Shown here one piece after another: positions 7,664 to 17,523 of a stretch of 64,000 bases of DNA. Positions within the stretch are counted from its first letter, which is position 1. The number at the start of each line of letters is the position of its first letter. Both the position numbers and the translations under genes were made by a program. The notes below the pieces were generated by a model. The model had not been told where the DNA came from, did not search any database, and saw only the letters and a list, made by a program, of their open reading frames with translations. This stretch comes from Paucibacter sp. B2R-40 (GTDB lineage Bacteria; Pseudomonadota; Gammaproteobacteria; Burkholderiales; Burkholderiaceae_C): contig NZ_JAJIRP010000011.1 in assembly GCF_025717555.1 (NCBI RefSeq), forward strand, positions 1 through 64,000, given 5' to 3'.

Positions 7664-8470
7664 ATGTACGCCAACTGCCTGCGCTTTGGGATGTCGATGG
7701 CGATTTGCATGGCTCTCAGTGCCGGCGTGCGCGCCGAGACTCCCGCCAATAGCATTGACAAGAACACGCTGGTTTTGGCCGGCGAAGATGACTGGCCGCC
7801 CTATAGTGCGGCCGAAAAGCCCGGTGCCGACGCCGACACCAGCCCGGTCGGCTTCAGCGTCGACCTGGTGCGCGCGGTGTTTGCCAGCCAAGGCATACAG
7901 GTCAAGATCATCAACGTGCCGTTTGCACGCTGCATGCTCTACGCCAAGAACGGCCAAGTGGCGGGTTGCTTCAACGCCACCATCACCGACGACAACCGCG
8001 CTGACTATGTCTGGCACCAGCCGGCCATGTTTGAAGAAGAGCTGTCCATCTTCGCCCGCGCCGATAGCAAGGAGCCGGAACTCAGGCTCGCCGACTTGCG
8101 CGGCAAACGCGTGGCCTACACCAATGGCTATACCTACCCGAGCGAATTCATGCACGACAGCCGGATCAAGAAATCCGTGGCCGTCTCTGATGCCGCCCTG
8201 ATACGCATGCTCTTGGCCAAGCGAGTTGACTACATCTTGCTCAACCGCACCCCCGGCGGCATGCGCATCGACAACACGCCTGAATTCAAAGGCCAAGCCA
8301 AGCGCGTGGGCCTGCTCTCCATGGATGGTTTCTGGGTCGCTTTTTCCAAGCAACATCCGCAGGGCGAACGCTTGGCCCAAGCCTTCAGCGCCGGTCTGGC
8401 ACAGATGCGCCGCGACGGCAGCTATCAGCGCCTGCAAGACGAATTCCGCCGGCGGGTAAATTACCGCTGA
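7664..8470 (+). CDS. periplasmic solute-binding protein, family 3-like
   Basis: The 268-residue protein has a signal peptide (about residues 1-24, ending VRA before ETPAN). The mature part has the features of bacterial family 3 binding proteins: an early WPPYS motif, GFSVDLVRAVF, a central ADLRGKRVAYTNGYTYPS hinge-like segment, and a C-terminal GSYQRLQDEF. I chose the ATG at 7664 because it yields the signal peptide; a TTG at 7634 overlapping the previous stop is less likely. No ABC permease or ATPase genes are nearby, so it may serve a distant transporter or act as a sensor input. Confidence 0.8.
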   Translation: MYANCLRFGMSMAICMALSAGVRAETPANSIDKNTLVLAGEDDWPPYSAAEKPGADADTSPVGFSVDLVRAVFASQGIQVKIINVPFARCMLYAKNGQVAGCFNATITDDNRADYVWHQPAMFEEELSIFARADSKEPELRLADLRGKRVAYTNGYTYPSEFMHDSRIKKSVAVSDAALIRMLLAKRVDYILLNRTPGGMRIDNTPEFKGQAKRVGLLSMDGFWVAFSKQHPQGERLAQAFSAGLAQMRRDGSYQRLQDEFRRRVNYR

Positions 8471-8518
8471 TCGATCGGCATTCAAGCGTTCTGTTAAACC
8501 GTTATACAAAGGCCCAAG

Positions 8519-8812
8519 ATGATTCTCGAGATCGCTGAAATTCAAATTCCACCGGGCCAGCAGGCCGCCTTTGAAGCCGCCATTGCGCAGGGCATCAAGA
8601 CCGTGGTCTCGCAAGCTCAGGGCTTCATCAGCGCGCGTGTCCAGCATGGCATCGAATCTCCCGAACGCTATATCCTGCAAATCGAATGGGCCAGCCTGGA
8701 GGACCATACCGAAGGCTTTCGCGGCAGCCCGCTGTTTCCCGCTTGGCGCGCCATCGTCGGGCCTTTCTTTGCGCAGCCGCCCAGAGTCGAGCATTTCGAG
8801 TTCGTTATCTAG
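8519..8812 (+). CDS. antibiotic biosynthesis monooxygenase (ABM) family protein
   Basis: This 97-residue protein has the size and pattern of a dimeric ABM/YgiN-type alpha-beta barrel: an early strand MILEIAEIQIPPGQQAAFEAA, a central VQHGIESPERYILQIEWASLEDH and a final hydrophobic strand. Members act as small cofactor-free monooxygenases or as proteins of unknown role. It stands alone between the binding protein and the ligase fusion, and its substrate is unknown. Confidence 0.8.
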   Translation: MILEIAEIQIPPGQQAAFEAAIAQGIKTVVSQAQGFISARVQHGIESPERYILQIEWASLEDHTEGFRGSPLFPAWRAIVGPFFAQPPRVEHFEFVI

Positions 8813-8922
8813 GCGCGTATTGCAGGGCTTGGGCCTTGCGCTTGTCTCAAGTCAAGCCGATTTCGCGGCAACTGGCTAGACTGCCGTTGAGGTAGCCCCA
8901 TTGGGGGCAAATAAGCGACGCC

Positions 8923-11625
8923 ATGGACAAGCATTACCTGACCCCGCTCTTCACCCCCGAGTCAATTGTTGTTTTTGCGGGATCGCCGGACAGCAGCGAG
9001 GGGCAAAGTGCCCACGCCCTGGCCTTGCATCAAGCGCTGCAGGCCCAGCGCTTCAGCGGCAGCTTGCGCTTTCTGGACATTCAAAGCACCGGCACCCTGG
9101 CCGATTTGGCGCAGGCGCGGGCCGATCTGGCCATCATCGCGCTGCCGCCGCAAGACATTGCCGCAGCGCTGGAGGTGGCCGGGCGCATCACCTGCCGTGC
9201 CGCGCTGGTGATCTCCAGCGGCGTCAGCACCGAGCAGGCCGCTGCACTGAAGAAAATTGCGCGCCGCGAAGGCATGCTGCTGCTGGGCCCCAACAGCCTG
9301 GGCTTTCAACGCCCTGGCCTGCAGCTCAACGCCAGCGCAACCGGGCCGCTGGCCCAGGCTGGCTCCTTGGCCTTGGTCTCGCAGTCGGGCGCCTTGACCG
9401 CATCGATGCTGGACTGGGCGCGCAGCAACGCGGTGGGTTTTTCCTCGGTGGTCTCCTTGGGGCCTAACACCGGCGTCGATATCGCACAGGTCCTGGACTT
9501 TCTGGCCAATGACGCGCAGACGCAAAGCATCATCGTCTACCTCGAAGGCATAGGCAACGCGCGGCGTTTCATGAGCGCGCTGCGCTCGGCCGCTAACGCC
9601 AAGCCTGTGGTGATCCTGAAGGCCGGCCGCAAGCCTGCTGGCAACGCCGCCGCGCAGACGCACAGCGGCGCCATCGTCGGCAGCGATGATGTCTTCGACT
9701 CTGCCTTGCGACGCGCCGGCGCGGTCCGGGTGCGCTCCTTTGTCGAGTTATTTTCGGCCGCGAAATGTCTGGCCTCGCGCTACCGCCCGGTGGGCCGGCG
9801 CTTGGCCATCGTCACCAACGGCGGTGGTCCCGGCGTGCTGGCGGCCGACTGGATCAACGAAATCGGCTTGGAGCTTGGGCGCCTCAGCGCCGACTCGGCC
9901 GCAGCGCTCAAGCCCTTGCTGCCCGAGCTGGCCAGCCTGTCGGACCTGATCGACCTGTCGGAGGACGCCGAAGGGCCGCACTACCAAGCCGCAATCGAAG
10001 CGGCCGGCCGCGACAAGCAGATTGACGGCGTGCTGGCGATCTACTCCCCCAAGCTCGGAGCCGACACCACCGCCGTTGCCCGCGCGCTGGCGCAGATGAA
10101 GCGAGGCTTGAGCAAACCGCTGCTGGCCTGCTGGATGGGCGACGCATCGGTGGGCGCAGCCCGCAGCACGCTGAACGAGGCTTCGATTCCAAGTTTTCGT
10201 ACGCCCGAGGCGGCGGTGGGCGCCTTCGGCAATATCGCGTCCTTTTACCAAAACCAATTGCTCTTGCAGCAAACACCGGCGCCGTTGTCGACCTTGGCCA
10301 AGCCCGATATCGAGGCCGCCCGCCTGGTGATCGAAGGCGTTTTGTCCGAGCGGCGCAAGGTGCTGACCGAGATCGAGTCCAAGACCTTGCTGTCGGCCTT
10401 CCACATCCCCGTCACCCACACCATTCTGGCGCGCTCGGCCAACGAGGCGATGATGATCGCCACCCAGCTCGGCTATCCCGTCGCCCTGAAGATTGACTCG
10501 CCCGATATCACGCACAAGTCCGATGTGCAGGGCGTGATGCTGAATCTGCAGCACGGCGCTGCCGTCAAGGACGGGTATACCGACATGATGGAGCGCGTCG
10601 CCCGCTTGGCGCCGCAGGCCCGCATCAACGGCGTCACCGTACAGAAAATGGCGGCCGCCAAGCGGGGCCGTGAGATCTATATCGGTCTGGTCACCGATGA
10701 CCCGTTTGGCCCGGTGATCGTGTTTGGCGCCGGCGGCACCATGATCGAGTTGCTCAACGACCGCGCCATGGAACTGCCGCCGCTGAACCGCTACCTGGCC
10801 CACCGGCTGATCGAACGTTCGCGTGTGGCGGAGACCCTGGGTGATTGGCGCGGCGCCAGCGCCGTCGACATGGATGCGCTGGAGCAAGTGCTGCTGCGTG
10901 TGTCGGAGATGGTGTGCGAGTTGCCGCAACTGCGCGAGATGGACATCAATCCCATCATCGTGGACGAGTTCGGCGCCGTCGCGGTGGACGCGCGCATCGT
11001 CATCGACGGCGCTTCGGTGGCCGTCGTTTCGAGCGCCGGGCCGGGCTCCCAGCAATACGCCCATTTGGCCATCCTGCCCTACCCGGCGCGGCATGCACAG
11101 GTCTGGCCGATGCGCGGCGGCGGCGAATACACGCTGCGTCCGATTCGCCCGGATGACGCACAGATGCTGCAGCAACTCGTCCACAGCCTGTCGGCCGAGA
11201 GTCGCTATTTCCGCTTTGTTTCCTCGATGACGGAGTTGCCGCCGGCCATGTTGGCGCGCTTCAGCTTGATCGACTATGACCGTGAGATGGCGCTCGTGGC
11301 AGTCTCCAAGCAACGCAGCCTGGACGCTAACGGTGAAGCCCAAGAGACCGAGCGCATCATCGGCGTGTCACGCTATATCACCAACCCGGACCAATCGAGT
11401 TGCGAGTTCTCTTTGGTGGTGGCCGATGACTTCAGCGGCAAGGGCCTGGGCTCGCGCCTGATGGAAAGCATCATGGACGTGGCGCGCGAAAAGGGCCTGA
11501 GCGAAATCGAGGGCCTGGTATTGGCCAAGAATCCCGGCATGCTCAAGCTGATGAAAAGTCTGGGCTTCAGCATCAAGCCCTTTGCCGAAGACCCCGACTT
11601 CAAATGGGTGACGCACGCTCTATAG
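8923..11625 (+). CDS. NDP-forming acyl-CoA ligase/GNAT acetyltransferase fusion (Pat/PatZ-like)
   Basis: This 900-residue protein follows the layout of the protein acetyltransferases Pat/PatZ and related bifunctional proteins. A CoA-binding domain (about 10-125) is followed by succinyl-CoA-ligase-like domains (about 145-420) with QTHSGAIVG holding His247 at the phospho-histidine position. An ATP-grasp domain follows (about 465-700), with an LVIEGVLSERRKVLTEIESK start and FGAGGTMIELLNDRA. The C-terminal GNAT domain (about 735-900) has FSGKGLGSRL as its acetyl-CoA loop. In enteric Pat the ligase part is thought to be non-catalytic; His247 here leaves activity open. It ends nine bases from the converging kinase gene. 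Confidence 0.85.
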   Translation: MDKHYLTPLFTPESIVVFAGSPDSSEGQSAHALALHQALQAQRFSGSLRFLDIQSTGTLADLAQARADLAIIALPPQDIAAALEVAGRITCRAALVISSGVSTEQAAALKKIARREGMLLLGPNSLGFQRPGLQLNASATGPLAQAGSLALVSQSGALTASMLDWARSNAVGFSSVVSLGPNTGVDIAQVLDFLANDAQTQSIIVYLEGIGNARRFMSALRSAANAKPVVILKAGRKPAGNAAAQTHSGAIVGSDDVFDSALRRAGAVRVRSFVELFSAAKCLASRYRPVGRRLAIVTNGGGPGVLAADWINEIGLELGRLSADSAAALKPLLPELASLSDLIDLSEDAEGPHYQAAIEAAGRDKQIDGVLAIYSPKLGADTTAVARALAQMKRGLSKPLLACWMGDASVGAARSTLNEASIPSFRTPEAAVGAFGNIASFYQNQLLLQQTPAPLSTLAKPDIEAARLVIEGVLSERRKVLTEIESKTLLSAFHIPVTHTILARSANEAMMIATQLGYPVALKIDSPDITHKSDVQGVMLNLQHGAAVKDGYTDMMERVARLAPQARINGVTVQKMAAAKRGREIYIGLVTDDPFGPVIVFGAGGTMIELLNDRAMELPPLNRYLAHRLIERSRVAETLGDWRGASAVDMDALEQVLLRVSEMVCELPQLREMDINPIIVDEFGAVAVDARIVIDGASVAVVSSAGPGSQQYAHLAILPYPARHAQVWPMRGGGEYTLRPIRPDDAQMLQQLVHSLSAESRYFRFVSSMTELPPAMLARFSLIDYDREMALVAVSKQRSLDANGEAQETERIIGVSRYITNPDQSSCEFSLVVADDFSGKGLGSRLMESIMDVAREKGLSEIEGLVLAKNPGMLKLMKSLGFSIKPFAEDPDFKWVTHAL

Positions 11626-11634
11626 TCTGCGCCA

Positions 11635-14508
11635 TCAAAGCGCGTCGCTCATATCCGGCCCGGCCGGCGCCGCCATAGGCAGAAGAATCTCAAAGCGCGT
11701 GCCTTGGCCGAGGACGCTGCTCACCGTGATGCTGCCTCCGAGCAGATTGCGCACGATGTTGTAGCTGACGTGCAGGCCCAGGCCGCTGCCGCCCTGGCCC
11801 AGCCGGGTGGTGAAAAAGGGCTCGAAAATCTTGTCGAGATGCTCGGCCGCGATGCCCAGGCCATCGTCCTCGAAGCACAGCATGACCTGCTGAGCATTCC
11901 GCGCCTTGGCGCTCAGCCGCATGCGCCCGCCCTGCCTGCCGGCGAAGCCATGCAGGCCGGCATTGATGACCAGATTGCTGAGTACCTGAGCCAAAGGGCC
12001 GGGATAGCTGTCGAGCGCCAAATCCTCGGGCACATCAAGCGCCAAGCTATGCCCGGCCCGCACCAGCAAATGCGCCAGCGTCAGCGCCACTTCTTCGCAG
12101 GTCTGCCGAAGCAAGAAGGTGCGCCTGCGCTCGGAGGTCTGGTCAACCGCCAACTGCTTAAAGCCACTGACCAACTCGGCCGCCTTTTCAAGATTACGCA
12201 TCAACAAACCACTGGCGTCCTGTGTGCTGCGGCAAAACTGTTCAAGCTGCGATTTACGCAGATGCCCTTGACTGACCAGCGCCAAAAATTCCTCGCTGCC
12301 GTCGCGCAAGGTACTGGCCACCATCAGGCTGTTGCCGATGGGCGTGTTGAGTTCATGCGCGACACCCGCAACCAAGGAGCCCAGCGCCGCCAGCTTCTCG
12401 CGCTCGATCAAATCCCGCTGCATCTGGCGCAACTCCGTCAGGGCCGCGTGGGTCTGCTGCTGGGCAGATTCGGTCTGGGCATAGGCGGCCGCGTTGTCCA
12501 AGGCGATCGCGGCATAGGCGCACAGAGCCTTGAAGATGAAGCGTTCGCGGTCTCCGTAGGCATGTTGACGGCTTGATTGAATCGAGATCACACCCAGCAG
12601 CCTGTCGCCGGCCAACAAAGGGCCGAACAAGAGGCTGAGCGTCTCGAGCGTGCCTTGAATCAAGCGTGTGCCATCGCTTTGCTCGGGCTCAAGATTGATC
12701 AGCAGCTCCTCGCGTTCACGCGCACAGCGCGCGAACACCGAATTGCCCTGCAAGGCGAGGGTCTCGCTGGGCAACTTGCGTCCGTCCTCTGCCCCATAGG
12801 CCAGGACCAGCTGTTGGGGCGTGGCCGCTGCCGCCTGCGCGGGCTCCACCATAAAAACCACAAAGCTCGCCGCATCCAGCAACTGCTCAACATGCCGGTG
12901 CAGCGTCTGAAACACGCTCTCGGCCTGCAAGCTGGCGGTAATTTCTCGCCCCATCACACCCAGCACTTCCAAGGTCGCCGTGGTTTCCCGCAAGGCCTCG
13001 GCCGCCTGCTGATGCAATGCCGCCTGAGCCTGCGCATGTTCCAGTTCATGCCTGACTTGCATCGCCACCGCGCGGTTTTGGACGGCGGTCGTCTGCACCC
13101 GACGGAAAGCATTGTTGGCCGCAAGCCCATGCTCGTAGGCGGCCTTGTAATTGCCCGCCAGAGCCTCGGCTTGCGCCAGTTCTTGCCACAGTTCCGGCGT
13201 TGGCTCATAGCCGGTGATGGTGGCCGCCAGCGCCAGCGCTTGGCGCAAATAGTGAAGCGCCTGCGAAGGCGCTTGCGTGGCGGGCGGCAGTGGTGTGCCC
13301 GCATCCGGCGGCATTTGCGCCAGCACCTGCAAGGCCTTCACCTGGCCCAAGACATCGCCCAAGCTGGTGGCCAAATTCAACGCAGTGGCGGCCACCTTGG
13401 CGGCCGCCTGATGTTGGCCGACCTTCAAGAGCGCTGAGGCCCAACCACAATGCAAGAGCAGCAACAAGTCGGGCGCCAGTTTCAGCTCGCGCTGGGCCGC
13501 CAAGTCGCTGAAGGCCTGAACCGCCTCGGCGTGGCGGCCATCGGCAAGCTCCAGTTCAGCCAGATCAATCGCCACTTGAGCCTGCGAACGCGAGCCCGGC
13601 AAGCGCGCCATTTGTTTGGCGCCTTCGACCAGGAAGCCGCGCGCTTCGCCGTAGCGCCCCAATTGCCGCATCGCACTGCCTATCTTGGCCAGGCATAGGC
13701 CAAGGCAGGCAGGCCAGCCAACTTGCCGCGCCAGCAACAAGTCGCGTTCATGCATGGCCAAAGCAGTGTCCAAGTCACCCAAGCGCAGAAACGACTCGGC
13801 TGCGTTGCTGCCGGCCACCAGGGCCCGCCTCAGTTGGCCAATGTCCAGGCCGATCTCGTAGGCCCGCAAAAAATGTTTGATCGAGGCAGCCGGGTCGCCG
13901 GCCAATGCGGCCGCCAGCCCGCGCGCATTGCTGATCCAAAACGCCACCGGCAATGGCCGGGGTTGATCGCTCGGAAAACTCTGCTGGATGGCCACCGACG
14001 CCGCCACCGGTTCGTCAAACAAGGCCATCATCAAACTGCGAGCATGCAGGGCGCTGTACCGATCCTTGTCGCCCGCAGCCTCATACGCCGCCAGGGCTGC
14101 CTCCAAAATGCCTTTGGTCTGGCCCTGCTTGCCGCTATCCTCCAAGACCTGCGCGTGCAACCAATAGGCATCCCCGAGACCCACCAAATCGTGGCAAGAC
14201 TCAAACTGCGCAATCGCTGCGAGCACCATTTGCAGGGCCGTGCCGAGCTCGGCCGACAGCAAATTCAACTCGGCACGCACCAGCGTCAAGCGCGCTGCGA
14301 GGGGCGGAACTTCGCCCGCCTGGGTCTGAGCATCCAAGCCCTGCAAGCTGCGTTCGCCGGCTTCGACCCAGGCCAAAGCTTGCCGGCTATCGCTCTGGCG
14401 CCAATACCAAGCCAAAGCCACCAGGGTTTGCGCGCGCGCCAAGCCCGACTGCCCAAGCAAGCCTTGCTCCAGCGCGATCACTTCAACTTTGGGCAGGAAT
14501 ATTTCCAT
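11635..14508 (-). CDS. TPR-GAF sensor histidine kinase
   Basis: The 957-residue protein has no obvious membrane segment. The first 430 residues are alanine-rich helical repeats of TPR type (tandem LAAYEAAGD-like and LALAMHERDLL-like units). A coiled region leads into a GAF domain (about 520-665). The HisKA box VAGVAHELNTPIG follows near residue 713, then an HATPase domain with an N box (NLVINAGLHG), DDGLGIAAEH, and the GSGLGLHVSYNIV G2 box. It would autophosphorylate and signal to a separate response regulator, none of which is adjacent. The TPR part probably mediates protein contact. The input ligand is unknown. Confidence 0.88.
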   Translation of the reverse strand: MEIFLPKVEVIALEQGLLGQSGLARAQTLVALAWYWRQSDSRQALAWVEAGERSLQGLDAQTQAGEVPPLAARLTLVRAELNLLSAELGTALQMVLAAIAQFESCHDLVGLGDAYWLHAQVLEDSGKQGQTKGILEAALAAYEAAGDKDRYSALHARSLMMALFDEPVAASVAIQQSFPSDQPRPLPVAFWISNARGLAAALAGDPAASIKHFLRAYEIGLDIGQLRRALVAGSNAAESFLRLGDLDTALAMHERDLLLARQVGWPACLGLCLAKIGSAMRQLGRYGEARGFLVEGAKQMARLPGSRSQAQVAIDLAELELADGRHAEAVQAFSDLAAQRELKLAPDLLLLLHCGWASALLKVGQHQAAAKVAATALNLATSLGDVLGQVKALQVLAQMPPDAGTPLPPATQAPSQALHYLRQALALAATITGYEPTPELWQELAQAEALAGNYKAAYEHGLAANNAFRRVQTTAVQNRAVAMQVRHELEHAQAQAALHQQAAEALRETTATLEVLGVMGREITASLQAESVFQTLHRHVEQLLDAASFVVFMVEPAQAAAATPQQLVLAYGAEDGRKLPSETLALQGNSVFARCAREREELLINLEPEQSDGTRLIQGTLETLSLLFGPLLAGDRLLGVISIQSSRQHAYGDRERFIFKALCAYAAIALDNAAAYAQTESAQQQTHAALTELRQMQRDLIEREKLAALGSLVAGVAHELNTPIGNSLMVASTLRDGSEEFLALVSQGHLRKSQLEQFCRSTQDASGLLMRNLEKAAELVSGFKQLAVDQTSERRRTFLLRQTCEEVALTLAHLLVRAGHSLALDVPEDLALDSYPGPLAQVLSNLVINAGLHGFAGRQGGRMRLSAKARNAQQVMLCFEDDGLGIAAEHLDKIFEPFFTTRLGQGGSGLGLHVSYNIVRNLLGGSITVSSVLGQGTRFEILLPMAAPAGPDMSDAL

Positions 14509-14674
14509 CGCAGGGTCTATCGAGTTCTGTGCACTCTACGCCTGCTTCAGCAAATTGCCCGTCACATCGGTTACCGGGCTGGCCCTCAAATCGGCAAGAC
14601 TCGAGCCGGCCGTGACATCCGACACGGTCGCCGAATTTGCAGATGAGCGCCATCGATGAGCCGCTCGACTGGAG

Positions 14675-15787
14675 CTATCGCTTGTTTTCCCTCAGCATGA
14701 CCGCGCGGAAATGCTTGCCCTGCAGGGTCGGCTCGTAGTGCCAATCCTGGATCAGCTGCGGCGCCCAATCCGGGTCAAACACCCAAGCTACCCAACTGAC
14801 GCCTTTGCTGCTTAAGTAATTTGTTATGCGATTACCATAGCTGCCATCGTCGATAACAGGAATGTGGGCGCCTTTATCGGTCGCCAACTGGTAGCCGATT
14901 TCGGTGGCAATTACCGGGTACTTGTTGGCGACAAAACCCCAGTCACGCTCCCAGTTCTGCTCAAAAGGCGCAGCCACTTTCATCGGATAGGGGTGGCTGA
15001 CATAGGCCACGTTGCTGCGCTCGATCGGCTCTGTGGCTATCGGCGTGAGGTCATAGGCCCAGTTGAATCCGGCCACCAAGGAGATCGCATTCGGGTTGTG
15101 CGCCTGAATGATGGTAATCGCCTCTTCGTTGATGGCCTTCCAGTCGGCCCAGCTCAAGACACCTAATTGCCCGCCAAAAACGGTCGGCTCATTGAAGATC
15201 TCGAACATGGCGACCGCGTTGACGCCCTTGTAACGCGCCGCCACGGTGCGGAAAAAGTCGAATGTCTCCGCCTTGGTGGTGGCGTAGCTGCTGTTTTGAA
15301 ACAGCTCGGATTTGAGATTGCCGATGGAATGCCAATCGACAATCGCATACATGCCCAGTTCGTTGAGCCAGTGAACGGTCTGATCCAGAATTTCCAGATA
15401 GCCCTTCTTGCCGCGCCTCTGCCATGCCGAGGGGTGGACTGGAATGCGCACCACATTGGCGCCCCAGGCCTTGATGACCTCAAAGTGTTGGCGGCTGAAG
15501 TGGCCTTCTTTGACGAGCTTGTCCGGGTCGGAAATGTTCACGCCGCGAAACACAAGGGCGGCGCCCTGGTCATCCACGAACTGATTGCCCGCCACTTTCA
15601 CCTGTGGCAATTGCTGGGCGATGGCCGCCAAGTCGAAGCGCGGAATATCCGCGTCGCTGCTCCACCAGCCTTGGCCGTTTTGCCACGCCTGACCCTGCGA
15701 GGCGAGCAGGTCCGCGGCCAGGGCCTGGCCGCTGAGGCAACTTAAAAGCAGCCAGGCCCAAGGCTGCAGGCGAGTCATGGGCTTCAT
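14675..15787 (-). CDS. GH5 family secreted glucanase (cellulase-like)
   Basis: The 370-residue protein begins with a signal peptide ending QALA-AD (cleavage near residue 25), so it acts in the periplasm or outside. The TIM-barrel domain shows FRGVNIS, VVRIPVHPSAW, IVDWHS and the acid/base EIFNEP with Glu200; the nucleophile is Glu296 in VIATEIG. These are the hallmarks of glycoside hydrolase family 5, here most like endoglucanases. Its start overlaps the transporter stop by four bases (ATGA), so it is the last gene of the GH1-glucokinase-transporter operon and probably supplies cello-oligosaccharides. Mannan or xyloglucan as substrate cannot be excluded. Confidence 0.88.
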   Translation of the reverse strand: MKPMTRLQPWAWLLLSCLSGQALAADLLASQGQAWQNGQGWWSSDADIPRFDLAAIAQQLPQVKVAGNQFVDDQGAALVFRGVNISDPDKLVKEGHFSRQHFEVIKAWGANVVRIPVHPSAWQRRGKKGYLEILDQTVHWLNELGMYAIVDWHSIGNLKSELFQNSSYATTKAETFDFFRTVAARYKGVNAVAMFEIFNEPTVFGGQLGVLSWADWKAINEEAITIIQAHNPNAISLVAGFNWAYDLTPIATEPIERSNVAYVSHPYPMKVAAPFEQNWERDWGFVANKYPVIATEIGYQLATDKGAHIPVIDDGSYGNRITNYLSSKGVSWVAWVFDPDWAPQLIQDWHYEPTLQGKHFRAVMLRENKR

Positions 15788-17523
15788 GCAAAAGCGAGCC
15801 TATGGAGGCAAAAGATCAGCACGGCCAGCGAGACCGCCGCGCCGATCAGCGTCGCTATTTTTGCGCCCTGGGCATTGCCCAGATAGTGTTGTTCAGAGCT
15901 CGGGCTGGCCACCTGCGCGGCCTGGGCCGCAAGGCCAAAGGTCCGATGCGCGAAAAAGGCCTTGGGCAGCAGCAGCGCCAGCAGGAGCGAAAGCTGCGTC
16001 AGCCCACTGCCGGGCTCGGCGCCTTGCAGCGAGCCCAGCACCTTGGCGTCGCCGATCAAGACCAGCAAGATGCCCAGCATCGCAAACATCGACGCACGCC
16101 CGGCCAGGCCTTGCACGGCTTGTTCGACGACCGTCAAGCGCGCAGGGTCATCGACCGTCACTTGCACGCCGCCCGCACCGGCCGCAAAGATCGACGGGGC
16201 CTCGTCTTCCTGCTGCGGAAACGGCGCCCGCCAAGCCGCCAGCACCGAAGGCACCGAGGCGAACATCACGAGCAAGAAGAAGCTCGAAAAGCCCAACCAT
16301 TCCGCCAGCGGCCCGGAGATCATTGCGGTCGGCACCAAGACCAGGTTCATCAAGGCGGTGGCAAAAGCGTAATGGGTCATGGTCGAGCGGCCGGGTGCCA
16401 ACTGCTGCATCAGGTAGACCATATTGCCGACCATGCCGAAGCCATAGCCGAACTTTTCGATGCTGACCAAGCCCACCACGGCGCTGTAGTCCAGGCCATG
16501 GCCAGCGGCCGCGTAATGGCTCATCAGCACGAAGGTGAAATGCGGAATATTCAAGCTCAGGCCCAAGATCCAAAGCGAGCGCCGCAGGCCCAATTTGCCG
16601 GCGAAGGCGCCGCCCAGCAGGCCGCCCACGATGCTGGCGAGCGTGCCGTAGACCGCATCGATATCGCTGACTTGACCCGCACTCAGGCCCAAGCCGCCCT
16701 GCTCGGTGCTGCTCTGCAAGAACAGCTGGCCTTCCATCAGGATCAGCCCTTCGCCCAGGCGGTAGAGGAAGACAAAAGCAATCATGCCCCAGAAGGCCCG
16801 CTTATGAAAAAAGGTCGTTGCCGTGCCGCTGAAGTCACGCCAAACCTGAGCTGCGCCGCTCGGGCGCAGCGCCACGCTGCCGGTCGGCAAAACGAACAAG
16901 TGATACAGCGCCAGCAGACCCATCGCAGCGGCGCAGCTCAACATCACATGGCGCCACATCGCCTGATCGGACCAGCCTTGGCTGGCCTGCAGCTTGAACA
17001 ACACCGAAATCAACAGTCCTGTGGCCAAGACCTTGCCGAGCACCCAAAACGCACCTTGCATGCCGGCCAAGCGCGACTGCGCGGGTTTGTCGAGTGCGGT
17101 CAGGTAGATGCCATCGGCGCAGATGTCCTGGGTCGATGAGGCGAAGGCCGCCACCCACAACAAGGCAATGCTGATCTGGAAGAAGCCCGGCTCGCCGACC
17201 GACATCGCAATCGCCGCAAACAAGAAACCGCACAACAGCTCCATCGTCAGCACAAAGAAGCGCTTGGTCCGGTACATGTCCAGAAAGGCTGCCCACAGCG
17301 GCTTCAAGGACCAGGCAATGCCGATGCTGCCGACCGCGACGGTAATTTGGCTGTCGGCAAAGCCGAGCGACTTGAACATGCGCACCGAGGTGCCGTTGAT
17401 GACGTTGTAGGGAATGCCCATCGCCAAGTAGAGTGAGGCGACCCAAAAAACATTGCGCAGCGCCGAGAGTGGTGCTGCTTTGATCGGCGGTGTGGGCTTC
17501 ATTGAGCTCGTGATGTCCATCAT
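15784..17523 (-). CDS. MFS/PAT-family oligosaccharide transporter (AmpG-like)
   Basis: This 579-residue integral membrane protein has 12 or more hydrophobic segments. The N-terminal part (YLAMGIPYNVINGTSVRMF, LKPLWAAFLDMYRTKRFF) resembles the AmpG/PAT branch of the major facilitator superfamily. A C-terminal extension of roughly 100 residues adds further hydrophobic helices. AmpG imports anhydromuropeptides, but relatives within sugar loci are thought to import oligosaccharides. Its position, directly after glucokinase with no spacer and overlapping the GH5 gene, argues for inner-membrane import of cello-oligosaccharides. The substrate is inferred from context. Confidence 0.85.
   Translation of the reverse strand: MMDITSSMKPTPPIKAAPLSALRNVFWVASLYLAMGIPYNVINGTSVRMFKSLGFADSQITVAVGSIGIAWSLKPLWAAFLDMYRTKRFFVLTMELLCGFLFAAIAMSVGEPGFFQISIALLWVAAFASSTQDICADGIYLTALDKPAQSRLAGMQGAFWVLGKVLATGLLISVLFKLQASQGWSDQAMWRHVMLSCAAAMGLLALYHLFVLPTGSVALRPSGAAQVWRDFSGTATTFFHKRAFWGMIAFVFLYRLGEGLILMEGQLFLQSSTEQGGLGLSAGQVSDIDAVYGTLASIVGGLLGGAFAGKLGLRRSLWILGLSLNIPHFTFVLMSHYAAAGHGLDYSAVVGLVSIEKFGYGFGMVGNMVYLMQQLAPGRSTMTHYAFATALMNLVLVPTAMISGPLAEWLGFSSFFLLVMFASVPSVLAAWRAPFPQQEDEAPSIFAAGAGGVQVTVDDPARLTVVEQAVQGLAGRASMFAMLGILLVLIGDAKVLGSLQGAEPGSGLTQLSLLLALLLPKAFFAHRTFGLAAQAAQVASPSSEQHYLGNAQGAKIATLIGAAVSLAVLIFCLHRLAFA

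Noticed and set aside
9748-11343. 531-codon frame opposite the ligase/GNAT fusion
   Set aside because: His/Asp/Gln-rich shadow composition and no recognisable fold; the plus-strand frame has clear catalytic motifs.
14509-14674. Possible small gene between the TPR kinase and GH5 genes
   Set aside because: The 166-base gap has no frame with both a start signal and plausible composition; it probably holds only the kinase promoter.
15802-17139. 445-codon frame opposite the MFS transporter
   Set aside because: The transporter frame has regular hydrophobic helices; the antisense frame is Gln/His/Arg-rich as expected from reading such helices backwards.
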